64,000 bases of DNA from Temnothorax longispinosus (GCF_030848805.1 NC_092365.1:11043760-11107759); one strand, 5' to 3'. Shown: positions 21,946 through 33,243, numbered from the stretch's first letter. Notes: a model not told the origin generated them from the sequence alone. A program made the numbers and translations.

Positions 21946-24310
21946 CTAAATTTTAACAAGTCCGTCGATAGCACTAATATATGTTTCCGGTATATCTTCA
22001 GTATCCGTCTGCAAATTTAAACCTTCTCTTTGCCTTTTTATGTAAATCATTTCTGATATTAAGCGTTTACTCAGGGACGGTTCTCGGTCTAATATTTCCA
22101 AATTTTTCCAATTAAAGTCATGGTTATACTGCAATCTGTGGTCTGTTAAGACCGAATGACCCGCACCACTTCTTCTGATATGCGAGTTATGTTCTTTAAC
22201 TCTCGTTAAAAGTTGTCTCCCTGTTTGACCGACATAGGAAGCCTCACAATCATTACAATTAATTCTATACACGACATTCCTATGCGATAATCCAGGGAGA
22301 GTATCCTTGTGAACTCTGATAAATCTGTTCAATTTATTAAGACTGAAATACGAGAGCTTTATATTAAGACCCTTGGTTAAATTTTTATATTTCTCAGACA
22401 ACCCAGGAACGTATGGTATCGTGAAATATGGAACTTTATTATCAATGTTCTCATCGTTAGTAACGTGTCTATCATTAAGCAAAAATCTCAAGCGCTCATG
22501 TATCGTCCCAAAAATAAATTCCAACGGATAACAATTATTTATCAGAATTTGAATAAAAAATCTTATGTTTTTTTGATGAAATCTCGGATGTGACAGCTTA
22601 AATACTCGATCGATCAAACCGATGACCGTGCCCTTTTTCTGACAGAGTGGATGTTGAGAAAGGAAATTTAAATATCTTCCGGAAAAAGTGGGTTTATGGA
22701 ACCAGTCAAATTGCAAATGCTCACCTATGTGAAACATGGTGACCTCTAGAAAGTTCAATTTGCCACCCACACCGATCTCCATAGTAAATTGCAATCTCGG
22801 GTGAAAAGAGTTGAATGTTTCTAATACGTGAGTGCATTCATTAAGAGGCACTGCCATTGCAATATTGTCCACGTATCTCTTATAAAAAGAAGGGGCAAAA
22901 TTCAAGCTTCCGAGCGCTCTAACCTCCAGGTCCTGCATCACGATATCCGCCCCTATGGGTGACAAAGGGGAACCCATAGGAGAACCGAAGGTTTGCTGAT
23001 ATATAACTCTATTAAAAACAAAAAAGGTCGATTCTAATACCAATCTTAACTGCCTGGAGAAATTCAGACTCCGGAATCGCGCAACTCTCAGAAATATAAT
23101 TCCACCTTTTTGCAATGCTATCAATAACCATTTCAGTAGGCACGTTAGTAAAAAGAGAGATAACGTCAAGAGACATTAAAGTATAATCTTCTCTAATATG
23201 GGTTTCGGATAGCTTTTTGACCAAGTCAAAGCTATTCGAGACATGACTATCTCCTTTAGGAAAGCTATTAAACATGACTTTATGGAGAAAAGCAGCCAAA
23301 TTGTACAACGGGCTATCCACACATGAAACGATGATTCTAAGAGGACAATTAATTTTGTGGATCTTCGGGAGTCCGTACGCTCTCGGCAAAATTCCGTCAC
23401 TACAATAAAGCCATCTGTACAATGAGTCTGAGATGAATTCTGATTTCCTCCATCTAGTCAAAAGTTCGAAAACCCGAGTTGTTACCTTTCTAATTGGATC
23501 TCTAGAGACAATCTTGTAAGTATCTGTGTCTCCTAAGAGTTCCTCCATACTGGCTATATATTTATCTTTGTCCATTGCTACCGTGACGTTACCTTTGTCA
23601 GCCCTCGTTAAGATTAAATTAGAATTATCATCAATAAAATTCTTTGTAGCAATCGACAAATGTTTCATCGCGTTATTGTGTGCACTTTCTTGTACCGCGT
23701 AACCCCGAAGACCATTCACCATATTCGAGAATCGATTTCTAAGAGTTGTATGAGTTCTAATGGAAAACTTCTTTATATTTTTTTCAATGTTTTTAATAAA
23801 TTCGATCGTTACTTTGTCTTTCTTTAATCCCGGAAGGCTAAAATTTTCACCCAGTTGTAGAAGACCTTGAATATCTGTAGGGATATCAGTGGATGACAAA
23901 TTAACGAACCACCCATCATTTAGTTGCATTAAGGAAGGTATCGGCGTGGTAAAAGATTTCGGATCTATGTTTATTGCAATTTTTTGGCCAGAGCGGTTGA
24001 AAGAAGGCACTAACGAGTATGTTACATTATTATTGTCAAGGACCCGGTGTTCCGATGAAATGTTACAAAAATATTCAATCGGTCTGATGTTTTTCCGTTG
24101 GTTAATATGTTTGAAATATAAAAATTCAAATTTCTTGTTTATCCTATTTTTTGAGCTCTCACAGAAGGAATGCAGTGACCACTCTTGTCTGTTAAAGAAA
24201 GAGTTGCAGACGGATGCTGGAATACACCGATACATCGCTCCAGAAACTTCATAAACCTGCGTACGTGCAAAGCGAGCATGACAATATGCATCCCTAAGTT
24301 CGATTTGCAA
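21946..24310 (-). pseudogene. PLE-A left copy: reverse transcriptase plus GIY-YIG endonuclease, frameshifted
   Basis: Starts near 24310 and reads an N-terminal region (TRADKGNVTVAMDKDKYIAS), then the RT core: LPRAYGLPKIHK, SLDVISLFTNVP (motif A) and FGSPMGSPLSP. Motif C reads RYVDNIA at 22862-22877 where YxDD is required. The thumb follows (DWFHKPTFSGRYLNF), then GIY-YIG (YRINCNDCEASYVGQTGRQL). A one-base shift lies near 23055, between AVK and LVLESTFF. The lost catalytic Asp makes the RT inactive by family knowledge. Near full length apart from the frameshift. Confidence 0.85.
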
Positions 24311-24377
24311 TAATTGTTTAAAAAACTTGGATTTACAATGCTTAAATTCCGCTATTGCTCTAAAGTTAAACAGAGTG

Positions 24378-25904
24378 TTTTCGAACTTTTGACTAGATGG
24401 AGGAAATCAGAATTCATCTCAGACTCATTGTACAGATGGCTTTATTGTAGTGACGGAATTTTGCCGAGAGCGTACGGACTCCCGAAGATCCACAAAATTA
24501 ATTGTCCTCTTAGAATCATCGTTTCATGTGTGGATAGCCCGTTGTACAATTTGGCTGCTTTTCTCCATAAAGTCATGTTTAATAGCTTTCCTAAAGGAGA
24601 TAGTCATGTCTCGAATAGCTTTGACTTGGTCAAAAAGCTATCCGAAACCCATATTAGAGAAGATTATACTTTAATGTCTCTTGACGTTATCTCTCTTTTT
24701 ACTAACGTGCCTACTGAAATGGTTATTGATAGCATTGCAAAAAGGTGGAATTATATTTCTGAGAGTTGCGCGATTCCGGAGTCTGAATTTCTCCAGGCAG
24801 TTAAGATTGGTATTAGAATCGACCTTTTTTGTTTTTAATAGAGTTATATATCAGCAAACCTTCGGTTCTCCTATGGGTTCCCCTTTGTCACCCATAGGGG
24901 CGGATATCGTGATGCAGGACCTGGAGGTTAGAGCGCTCGGAAGCTTGAATTTTGCCCCTTCTTTTTATAAGAGATACGTGGACAATATTGCAATGGCAGT
25001 GCCTCTTAATGAATGCACTCACGTATTAGAAACATTCAACTCTTTTCACCCGAGATTGCAATTTACTATGGAGATCGGTGTGGGTGGCAAATTGAACTTT
25101 CTAGAGGTCACCATGTTTCACATAGGTGAGCATTTGCAATTTGACTGGTTCCATAAACCCACTTTTTCCGGAAGATATTTAAATTTCCTTTCTCAACATC
25201 CACTCTGTCAGAAAAAGGGCACGGTCATCGGTTTGATCGATCGAGTATTTAAGCTGTCACATCCGAGATTTCATCAAAAAAACATAAGATTTTTTATTCA
25301 AATTCTGATAAATAATTGTTATCCGTTGGAATTTATTTTTGGGACGATACATGAGCGCTTGAGATTTTTGCTTAATGATAGACACGTTACTAACGATGAG
25401 AACATTAATAATAAAGTTCCATATTTCACGATACCATACGTTCCTGGGTTGTCTGAGAAATATAAAAATTTAACCAAGGGTCTTAATATAAAGCTCTCGT
25501 ATTTCAGTCTTAATAAATTGAACAGATTTATCAGAGTTCACAAGGATACTCTCCCTGGATTATCGCATAGGAATGTCGTGTATAGAATTAATTGTAATGA
25601 TTGTGAGGCTTCCTATGTCGGTCAAACAGGGAGACAACTTTTAACGAGAGTTAAAGAACATAACTCGCATATCAGAAGAAGTGGTGCGGGTCATTCGGTC
25701 TTAACAGACCACAGATTGCAGTATAACCATGACTTTAATTGGAAAGATGTGGAAATATTAGACCGAGAACCGTCCCTGAGTAAACGCTTAATATCAGAAA
25801 TGATTTACATAAAAAGGCAAAGAGAAGGTTTAAATTTGCAGACGGATACTGAAGATATACCGGAAACATATATTAGTGCTATCGACGGACTTGTTAAAAT
25901 TTAG
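24378..25904 (+). pseudogene. PLE-A right copy: RT plus GIY-YIG, 5'-truncated, frameshifted
   Basis: Begins at VFELLTRWRKSEF and then duplicates the left copy almost exactly, with the same frameshift near 24795 and the same YVDN at 24973-24988. Visible protein differences are few: DENINNK for DENIDNK, and NWKDVEIL for NWKNLEIL. The N-terminal about 280 residues are absent. Confidence 0.85.
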
Positions 25905-26367
25905 AATTATTGTTGTTATGTGGACTTGTTTTATTACGCGTGACCTTTCCCCCCGCTTCTTTATGCCGTCGATATCTTGTATAAGGCAAGCGTGCCATTC
26001 TCTGTGTGAACGTCCTCTGAGACACACCGATTCCTGCAATTGATTGACGTGGCGTTGCGACTTGACTATCGTCCAGTATGTCAAACCTGTGAGTTACCTT
26101 GTTTGATATCTTTTTGTTATCTATTGTGTTCCTGTATGAATATTGAGAGAGGACGGCACTCCGAATTTGTCCACAGGCGTTGCGTCACAATGACAACGAC
26201 ATTACATCCGTTTGAAAATTTCCTGGCGCTCCAACCAGGAAACTTCTATGCGACGATATTCTGGAACGTGTCGGAGTGCACATCTAACTGACCAGCGATG
26301 ATTTGTTGTTTACGGCGGTAGAATCTGTATGTATGTTTGCGACGTTAATTTTTATATGTATGATTTA

Positions 26368-26400
26368 CGCTGAGGAGGACCCCAAAGAAGGGTCGAAACG
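26368..26400 (+). ncRNA. hammerhead-ribozyme-like core, PLE-A right copy
   Basis: Identical core to the left arm: CTGAGGA at 26370-26376, stem GACCC/GGGTC, GAAA at 26395-26398, in the 3' untranslated part of the plus-strand copy. Confidence 0.55.
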
Positions 26401-26519
26401 TTCGTTCGTTAATTGACTTCGTTAATTTTGACTGTTGATAATAAAGTTTAGCGTTTTAACGACACGCTTGTGCTCTTATTGCCCGTTTAAGGTCTTTTCT
26501 TTTTTTTTTAATTATTTAA

Positions 26520-26665
26520 ATGAGATGCTTTATAAGTATCAAAGATTACATCAATTTATAAGGATCAAACTATGGTTAAAAGAGCGTCTTGACGATAATC
26601 GAACCAAATCATGGTCGTATTGTCTTGACGATTAATAATACGACCAGTAGAGTCGATTAATATTT
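26520..26665 (+). mobile_element. tRNA-derived SINE, 3' half
   Basis: Resumes the SINE body after PLE-A. GATTACATCAATTTATAAGG and a GTCGATTAAT tail correspond to ATTACATCAATTTTAGAAG and TAGTCGATTAAAG in the 47680-47924 copy. End approximate. Confidence 0.65.
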
Positions 26666-26791
26666 CCATTGCATCTTGGAAATATCTAATAAAATAACAG
26701 GTTTTACAAATAAATTTAATTTCCAAATATGGTTAAACGAAGATATAAAAACAAACTTAGTTCTTAGAGATATAAAATAATGCAAGAAGTA

Positions 26792-27010
26792 CCCTTATGG
26801 AAAAATACACTCAACTTTTGATGTTAACCGTTAAAAAAACACCAAAGAAAAACCCTTATAGTTGGGTGTGATTTCGGAACGCCAATTAAAGGTTAACCAT
26901 CATTTGAAGGTTAACCTTCAATTGGCGATCCAAAATCACACCCAACTTTAAGGGTTTTTTTTTGGATGATGGTTAACCTTCAAGTAATGGTTAACCTTCA
27001 AGTGATAGTT
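26792..27010 (+). repeat. T2 terminal repeat, outward end at 26792, with internal hairpin
   Basis: Starts CCCTTATGGAAAAATACACT; partner of 20340-20486 in opposite orientation. An internal inverted repeat pairs AACCCTTATAGTTGGGTGTG with CACACCCAACTTTAAGGGTT, followed by GGTTAACCTTCAA repeats. Confidence 0.65.
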
Positions 27011-27024
27011 AACCTTCAATTACT

Positions 27025-27955
27025 CATACAGCACAGGAACCTTTCAGAGATATTTAAAAAATGTTTCATTTGATGGAGTTAAAACATATCATAAATATTT
27101 CAAAATGTTTCTGCAACATCTCTGAGACAACTCTGGAATAACAAAATGTCCGCGATTCTCACACTTGAAACCTTTCTGAAATTGTGTTGAAAGATTTCCG
27201 AAATATATTGCCGTATTTTTCTTATTCAGGCGGTCACCCATCCAAGTAGTAACCGCACTCAACGTTGCTTGACTTCCATGATCGAACGGGCTAGTGACGA
27301 TCCTCTGGTTCTGATGCTTAATTCCTTTTAACTAGTATTGTATATAAGCATCTTTAGTGTTCAAAAATTTGAAATTATTTATTAACTGGCAAATATTAAA
27401 AACAACGCAACAACAATTGATATATTATGAATATTAATATAAAAGATTCGTATATTATTACATGATATAATATAATATTAATAATTAATATCTGAGAAAA
27501 GCAAAAAGTCCTACATATGAAGGGTGTGGTTACATCTCTTAGAACCGTTTTAGGGCTGCAATTAAAAATTTCTAAATTCGTCTATTTACTTCTATACGTG
27601 TATAAAGTTTCATTGAAAACTCAATTGAAAGGCTTGCAAAATTATATTTTATGATATATTTTCAAAATAACTTCATTAAAAGTTTTTAATTTTATTGCGT
27701 AAGCAAGGTTTTAGAAACAGCTCAACGGAAAGATTCATAAAATTATTTCATGCGAAACGATTCAGAGATAACTCAACTAAAAGTTTTGAAAAATTATCTT
27801 CGTGTAAAAGGTTTCAAAAACATTTCTATTGCAACATTTTATATGACATATTGCAGAATTCTTTCAAAGATGTTGCACATGAAATGTGAAAGGTTGAAAT
27901 GTTTTTAGAACCTTTTTGGAAGCTTTCTGTAACAATTTGTGCTGTATGGGTAATA
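27025..27955. mobile_element. TIR element with ATACAGCACA ends, carrying a 5S-derived segment
   Basis: Left CATACAGCACAGG and right TTGTGCTGTATG are inverted. Subterminal parts (TTTCAGAGAT, GTTGCAAC-type words) also mirror each other loosely. There is no transposase. A 5S rRNA-like stretch (27223-27300) lies inside. Confidence 0.55.
27223..27300 (-). rRNA. 5S rRNA-derived fragment (pseudogene or 5S-type SINE head)
   Basis: On the minus strand it reads CCGTTCGATCATGGAAGTCA, AGCAACGTTGAGTGCGGTTA and CTACTTGGATGGGTGACCGC in order. These are the internal 5S signature regions around the A box, intermediate element and C box. The 5' roughly 40 nt and the closing stem are missing, and changes such as GTTACTACTTGG for GTTAGTACTTGG argue against a functional gene. 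5S-derived SINEs (SINE3 type) are known; which this is cannot be decided here. Confidence 0.8.
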
Positions 27956-28149
27956 GTTAACTTTCAAATAATGGTTAATTCTTAAAAATGACGGTATAAA
28001 CCTTAAAAATATGAAACCTCAAATGAAAGTAACAAAGAGAATAAACCTCATATTTAAATGTTGTTAATTTGCTTCCGCCGATAATACATACCCGCAAAAG
28101 AGACATCACCACACACTATGCAAAGTTTATATATATATATATATAAGAT

Positions 28150-31100
28150 TTTATTTCGTGTGCCAATGATTTCCACCAATTAATTATCTCAGAAAGTATT
28201 GGTTTATTGGAAAAGTGTTTTAGGTAAAAGTTGAAGGGTTTGAAGGAGACCGCAGTAGACGATTTTATTAGATTTTGGGTTCGGGGCCTGTATTGATCCC
28301 AAGTCAAATTTTTTAAATAAAAACCCTTATTTTTTATTGTATCATCTTTCTCTACTAATTAATTTGAACATCTTTTGTCTGAAACATTTTCTTATTTGCT
28401 CAATACTTTTTGAAATATTCAAGAAAAACTTGGTATTGTATGTATGTATGTATCTCTTTATTGCTTGTCCCCGCAGGGTTTGCAAGGCGTTTTTAAGGAA
28501 CGGTCCCAAACCTTTACACCAACTCCTCGCTTATCCACATACATATTATTTTACACAATATAACTGGCGTTTTTCAGGGACGTACCCAATCCTTTACAAG
28601 TACAACTCCCCTTATACCCGACCTGGCCGCGTGCGACCCTTCACATCCTAGTACCCTCCACCCTTTCGGACCCTGCCTCTCCTTTTCCTCCTCCTGGCCG
28701 CTTCTTCCGTTGGACTTCCTTGGGACCCCCTTTTTCCTTTCTCCATGCTCCAACTCCTCCGCTCTCCGCCTCCTTACCGCTCCCGTCTCTGTAACACATG
28801 CGGCGTTTTTAAGGGACGTATCCAACCCTTTACATACATCCTTCCTGACCCGACCTGACCATTACGGCCTTTTACACTCTTTTTCCCTCCCTCCCTTCCT
28901 CGCCCTCTACCCTTTTCTCTTTTCTTCCTAGCCGCCCCCCTCTCCGCTCTTTCCCATCCAATCTCATCCTCCATTCCTCCCTCTCCTCGCTCCATCTCCA
29001 CTCTCTGTCGTCATGCGCACTTTTCTCGCGCGGCAGACTCTGACTTCCAGCTGGACTCCTTCCTGCTCCGTCGCCTCTCGCACTTTCTCCCTCGCTTTCT
29101 GTCCAGTTCAGCTTCGCCTCCTGCTAACTCCTTACCCCTGTTCCAATTCTGCATACAAACTATTTATCACTCCCTCTGGTTACTTTTCGTCTCCCCCCGT
29201 CACAGATCCCTTTAAAAAATTCTTCCCTCCCGTTCAAATTCTCACCCAACCCCCGTCTCCTCTCCCCTCCGTCCCTCATCCTCGGCCTGAACAACCAGCT
29301 TTCTCCAGTGCTATTCTTTTCCACTTCAGCTGCCGCCTCGACGACTCGCCGAGATGCCACCCCTCTCGGCACCTGACACCCGGCGCCGTCTCGGTCCTCC
29401 GCCACTCTTCCCGCCAAAGCTCATGTCTCTTCGTTATTTAACCTCCCCTCCCTCCTCCTCTCTACTTCTCCTCTACCCTCCGTGTGAGTGAGTGCATGGA
29501 TGTAACTCCTGCCTTTATCCTCCTTTGCCCTCCGTCCGCTCTTCTGCCTTATTGCTCTCTCCTCCTACAATTAATTCTCTGTAATCTAGGTCCTCGCTGT
29601 AGCTCATATGATCAGGTCCTCGTCCACCGCTATCCCCCCTCTACCTTAATACCCCACACCCTCCTAACAGCTCCGCTCTCTCCTTCTCATCCTCCAACTC
29701 CACTATCAGTATTTTACTCCCTCCCTCCCCCCTGCGTGTCCGTTGCGTGCGTACCTCCTATTTGACTCCTCCTTCCCCCTCAACTCCGGTCTTCCTCCCC
29801 TCGATCACCCCCTGTCCGTCGTTCTTCCACCGCTAAACCCCGTCCTTCCTTCCTCCCTCATATCTCCCCCGTCCCCTCTCTCCTGCTCCTCCCCGCGTCC
29901 ACCAGTGGCATTCCTCTCTCACCCCCGGCCAGTCACTCCGCTACTTCCTTCCTTTCGGTTTGGGTTGCACTTTTCCCCCTTTCCTTCACCGTTTCTTCCT
30001 CACTCCGCCCCCCCTTGCACCTCCTCAATCTCCAACCAGCAACCGCCTTCCAGTCCTTCCCACCGTCAATTTTCCTCCTCGCCATGCGTAGTCATGCGCG
30101 CTCCGCCGACACTAGCCTCGACGTCCTGCATTGGTGCCAATCCATCCGGCATTCGGCACCTAGCGCCGTCTCGGTCTCACCATCCACAGCCACTCCGTCA
30201 GCTTTCCTCTGCACCACGCGCGTTCTGCTACACCTAGCCTCGACGTCCCGCAATGGTGCCAACCCGTTCGGCGTCCGACACCCAGCTCCGTCTTGGTCTC
30301 ACCATCCACCTCCGCTTCAGCCGCGCCGCCTTCTGGCCGCTCTCCGTGACCCACGACAGCGCGCGCCTTCCGCCGCTCTCCCACCTCTCACGCCCCTGAC
30401 TCTTCTTCTACCTTCTCCACATTCTAACCTCCAAATCTGCTTTGAGATTTTCTGTCTCCATTCTCCAGCCGTACCCTCCTCGGAGCCTCCTCCACTTCCT
30501 CGTCCTCCTCCGTACCTCCTCCACCATCTCCACCACACTACTCCATCTCCCCGACCTTCCTTCTGTCGAAAATCACCTCCTAACTTGCTCTCTTAACTCC
30601 GGGCCAACCGCCCGCTCCGCTCGCCGAACCGGAAGTCAAGGAAAACTTGGTAACTTTTTCAATATTTAGCTTATGATATCTTGATATTTGTTTGCCAGAG
30701 GAAAAAATGGTATAGATGACTTTTTGACTTGATTTTGTCTTAAGAATATGCTGTTGCAATAGCACTCCAATTTTTTTAAATACTTGTAAACACTCCAAGA
30801 AGATGCATACACAAATATTTAAAAAAAAATTGGAGTATACTATTGCAACAGCACATTTTTGAAATAAAATTAAGTTAAAAAGTCCTCTCTACCACTTTTT
30901 TCTCTGGCAAACAATTATCAAGATATCACAAGCTAAATATTGAAAAAGTTACAAAGTTTTCCTTGAATATCTCAAAAAGTATTAGGCAAATAAAAGAATT
31001 TTTCAAACAAAAGTTGTTCAAATTAATTAATAGGGAAAGATGGTACAATAAAAAATAGGGCTTTTCATTTAAAAAATTTGACTTAGGCTCTATTAGGCTC

Positions 31101-31196
31101 AATACAAGCCCTGCAAAATCCAATAAGATCGTCTATTGGCCCCCTTCGAACCTTTTAACTTTTATCTGAAACACTTTTCCAACAAATCAAGTCGTC
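28150..31196. mobile_element. R-family element in right inverted arm, interrupted
   Basis: Starts ATTTCGTGTGCCAATG with AATTATCTCAGAAAGTATTGG and ends near 31196, where it joins the T1 arm. Interrupted by a 2.2-kb retroelement (28436-30635) and, at its border, by a solo LTR (31201-32310). Its contiguous sequence matches 12236-12835 in inverse. Confidence 0.75.
28436..30635 (-). mobile_element. LINE-like non-autonomous retroelement, purine-rich strand minus
   Basis: Flanked by a 17-bp duplication with one mismatch (TCAAGAAAAACTTGGTA at 28419-28435, TCAAGGAAAACTTGGTA at 30636-30652). Read on the minus strand it ends with AATAAAGA and a (TACA)n tail, as some non-LTR elements do. A roughly 30-bp motif with TCCCTTAAAAACGCC recurs three times near the 3' end (28480, 28570, 28803). 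The body is a purine-rich strand with only short frames and no visible reverse transcriptase, so it was presumably mobilised in trans or is an internally deleted LINE. The Pro/Ser-rich frames on the plus strand are antisense artefacts. Confidence 0.7.
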
Positions 31197-31200
31197 AATT

Positions 31201-32310
31201 TGTAACGATGCGTCTTTTCAAAGCATCGTTCCCGCGCACCACCCGCCGGATGCCGCCCGAACGATTTTAAACATAAAACACGGCACTGGTGCCTTCCCCG
31301 CGCGGCGCCGATAAACGCCGGAAGGAGCCGATCCACGCCGAAGACGGGCGCGCGGGACCGCACCGATCCCACTACCGCGCGACCCGCCTGACGATCGGCC
31401 TCCCTCCCACCGAACCCGCCGCGCCGAGCGGTATATAAGCCGGCGCTCCGGCAAGAGATAGCGACTTCGTCTCCTACGGGCCTTCAGCCATCTCCGACGA
31501 AGCCTACCATCCCGATCCCCAGGCGACACACAAAACGAGGTCCAGAGAATGGGCCTCGACTGAGCGTTCTCAGGTGTCTCCGGATTCCATCGCACTTACT
31601 CCCGACGGCCACGGCCCAACGAGGTCGAGCGTGCTCGGCCTCGTAGCGAGGGTTCTCGCGACCGTAACCCCGGGATCCCGCGATCCTCCGTTGTATATAG
31701 CGCGCTGTAAATATACCGCGTTCCGTTCGTCCGTCCTACCGCCCGAGTGCACATGCACTACCGATCCTTGTAAATACCGCGTCTAGTTGTAGACCCGCGT
31801 TCCGATATTCCAGATACCACGTCGAGTGCACGTGCACTCCCGTCATTGTAAACGCCGCGTCCAGTTGAAAACCCGCGTTCCGATATTCCTTATACCGCGT
31901 CGAGTGCACCGGCACTACCGATCGTTGTGATATACCGCGTTCGTTCGTCCGTTCTACCGCCCGAGTGCACATGCACTACCGATCCTTGTAAATACCGCGT
32001 CCAGTTGTAGACCCGCGTTCCGATATTCCAGATACCACGTCGAGTGCACATGCACTCCCGTCATTGTAAACGCCGCGTCCAGTTGAAGACCCGCGTTTCG
32101 ATATTCCGTATACCGCGTCGAGTGCACCGGCACTACCGACCACTGTAATATACCGCGTCCCGTTATTCTTTGTGTGTAATACCGAATCCCGAGTTGAATA
32201 AAGTGAATGTTACTGGTACGTTGCAAATTGATTATAGTCTCTGGGCCTTTCAGTCAAACTCCCCATCCGGCGAACTAGTCCGCGTTCGACGATAAAGTCA
32301 GGCCGTTACA
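31201..32310 (+). mobile_element. solo LTR of a Gypsy-type retrotransposon
   Basis: Begins TGTAACGATG and ends GGCCGTTACA, with perfect 6-bp inverted ends TGTAAC/GTTACA and a 4-bp target duplication AATT (31197-31200, 32311-32314). A TATATAAG box lies at 31432 and AATAAA at 32197. About 218-bp units around GCCCGAGTGCACATGCAC repeat twice (about 31712 and 31930). It lies exactly at the T1/R junction; deleting it plus one AATT restores the homology to the left arm. No internal retroelement genes remain, so this is the product of LTR-LTR recombination. Confidence 0.88.
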
Positions 32311-32743
32311 AATTGACACTTAACGAAGATTAACACAATAACATTTAAACGACACCCAACGATAAAAGGATCATGACGACTGATTAAATCGACATAGAAC
32401 ATTAAAGGTTAACACCCTGTTAACACCAAATCAACATCCAACGATGAGGATCAGTCTCCAACCTACACTAAACATTGAGGCTTAATCCCCAACCTACACT
32501 TATCATTAAGAATAAACTCCCAATATACACTCATCATTGAGGATTAAACCCACAACTTACATAAACCTTAATGGTCAACACTCAATCTACACCTAAATTT
32601 AAGTGTTGACACTTAACTTGGATGACAAACACTAAATTTACGCCCAAATTTGAGTGTTAACTCTTAAATTTGGGCGTAAGTTTAGTGTTAACACTCAAAT
32701 TTGGGTGTTAACCATCAAAGTTGAGTGTACTTTTTCATAAGGG
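32311..32743 (-). repeat. T1 inverted arm, right copy
   Basis: Ends GAGTGTACTTTTTCATAAGGG; homologous in inverse to 10955-11246 plus 12074-12235, with no insertion. Built from TTAACACTCAAATTTG-type words that themselves form hairpins (32640-32720). Confidence 0.75.
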
Positions 32744-33081
32744 TAAAGTCGGGGTCTGAGGAAAAAACAAAGAAGTTTAATTCGCTAAAGAATAATTATT
32801 AAAACTGAAGTAGTGCCGACCTCGTCCTCATCGTGACAACTATAAAATTTTATATAATATCAGAAATGCGAAAAAATGGATTATATTACAGATGTGATGG
32901 TCGAAGCAGTAGATTAAATATTAAATGAGATTAAATATGCGTTGCAACTTTTAAGCTGTAACATTACTCTATTAATTCACTATATTTTACATATAATTAA
33001 AGTTAGTTGTTAATTATGTGATATATATCGACATATAGTTTACATAGTCAAGTAAAATTAATTTCCGATTTGCGATGTAAT
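32744..33081. other. AT-rich DNA, no gene seen
   Basis: Unique-looking AT-rich sequence between the T1 end and the PLE-B target duplication. Confidence 0.5.
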
Positions 33082-33210
33082 TTTAACGACAAATTAAACG
33101 ATATATAGGCTCTCTAGACTAATCAAAGGAAATAGATGAGGCAATCGGAGCCTCGCGCGGTAATCAATGCGCAGAAAAAATTATAATAATAAATAAGTAT
33201 ATTAATCGTA

Positions 33211-33243
33211 CGTTTTGACACCCTATTCGTGTCTTCTTCAGCA
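33211..33243 (-). ncRNA. hammerhead-like core, PLE-B left copy, GAAA box mutated
   Basis: On the minus strand: CTGAAGA (33241-33235), stem GACAC/GTGTC, then AAAACG where GAAACG is expected (changed base at 33216). A G-to-A change in this box should abolish cleavage by known hammerhead rules. Confidence 0.5.

Larger units (their letters stand above)
21321..26505. mobile_element. PLE-A: head-to-head inverted pair of a Penelope-like element
   Basis: The left copy is on the minus strand and the right copy on the plus strand. Arms 21345-23472 and 24378-26503 are near-identical reverse complements; positions sum to 47850, shifting by 2 after a small indel near 21765. The 905-bp spacer is the extra 5' part of the left copy plus a short filler (about 24330-24377). 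Exact 14-bp duplications (TTTTAATTATTTAA) flank the whole unit at 21307-21320 and 26506-26519. The left copy has 24 bp (21321-21344) beyond the arm that the right lacks. The unit split a SINE. Confidence 0.88.

Noticed and set aside
23889..24254. 121-residue plus-strand frame
   Set aside because: Antisense of the PLE-A N-terminal region.
21345..26503. PLE-A palindrome as pure assembly artefact
   Set aside because: The arms differ at several positions, the ends are asymmetric and a real target duplication and split SINE frame the unit. Long reads would still be decisive.
28337..30669. Ser/Pro/Leu-rich frames on the plus strand
   Set aside because: Antisense of a purine-rich retroelement; no domains.
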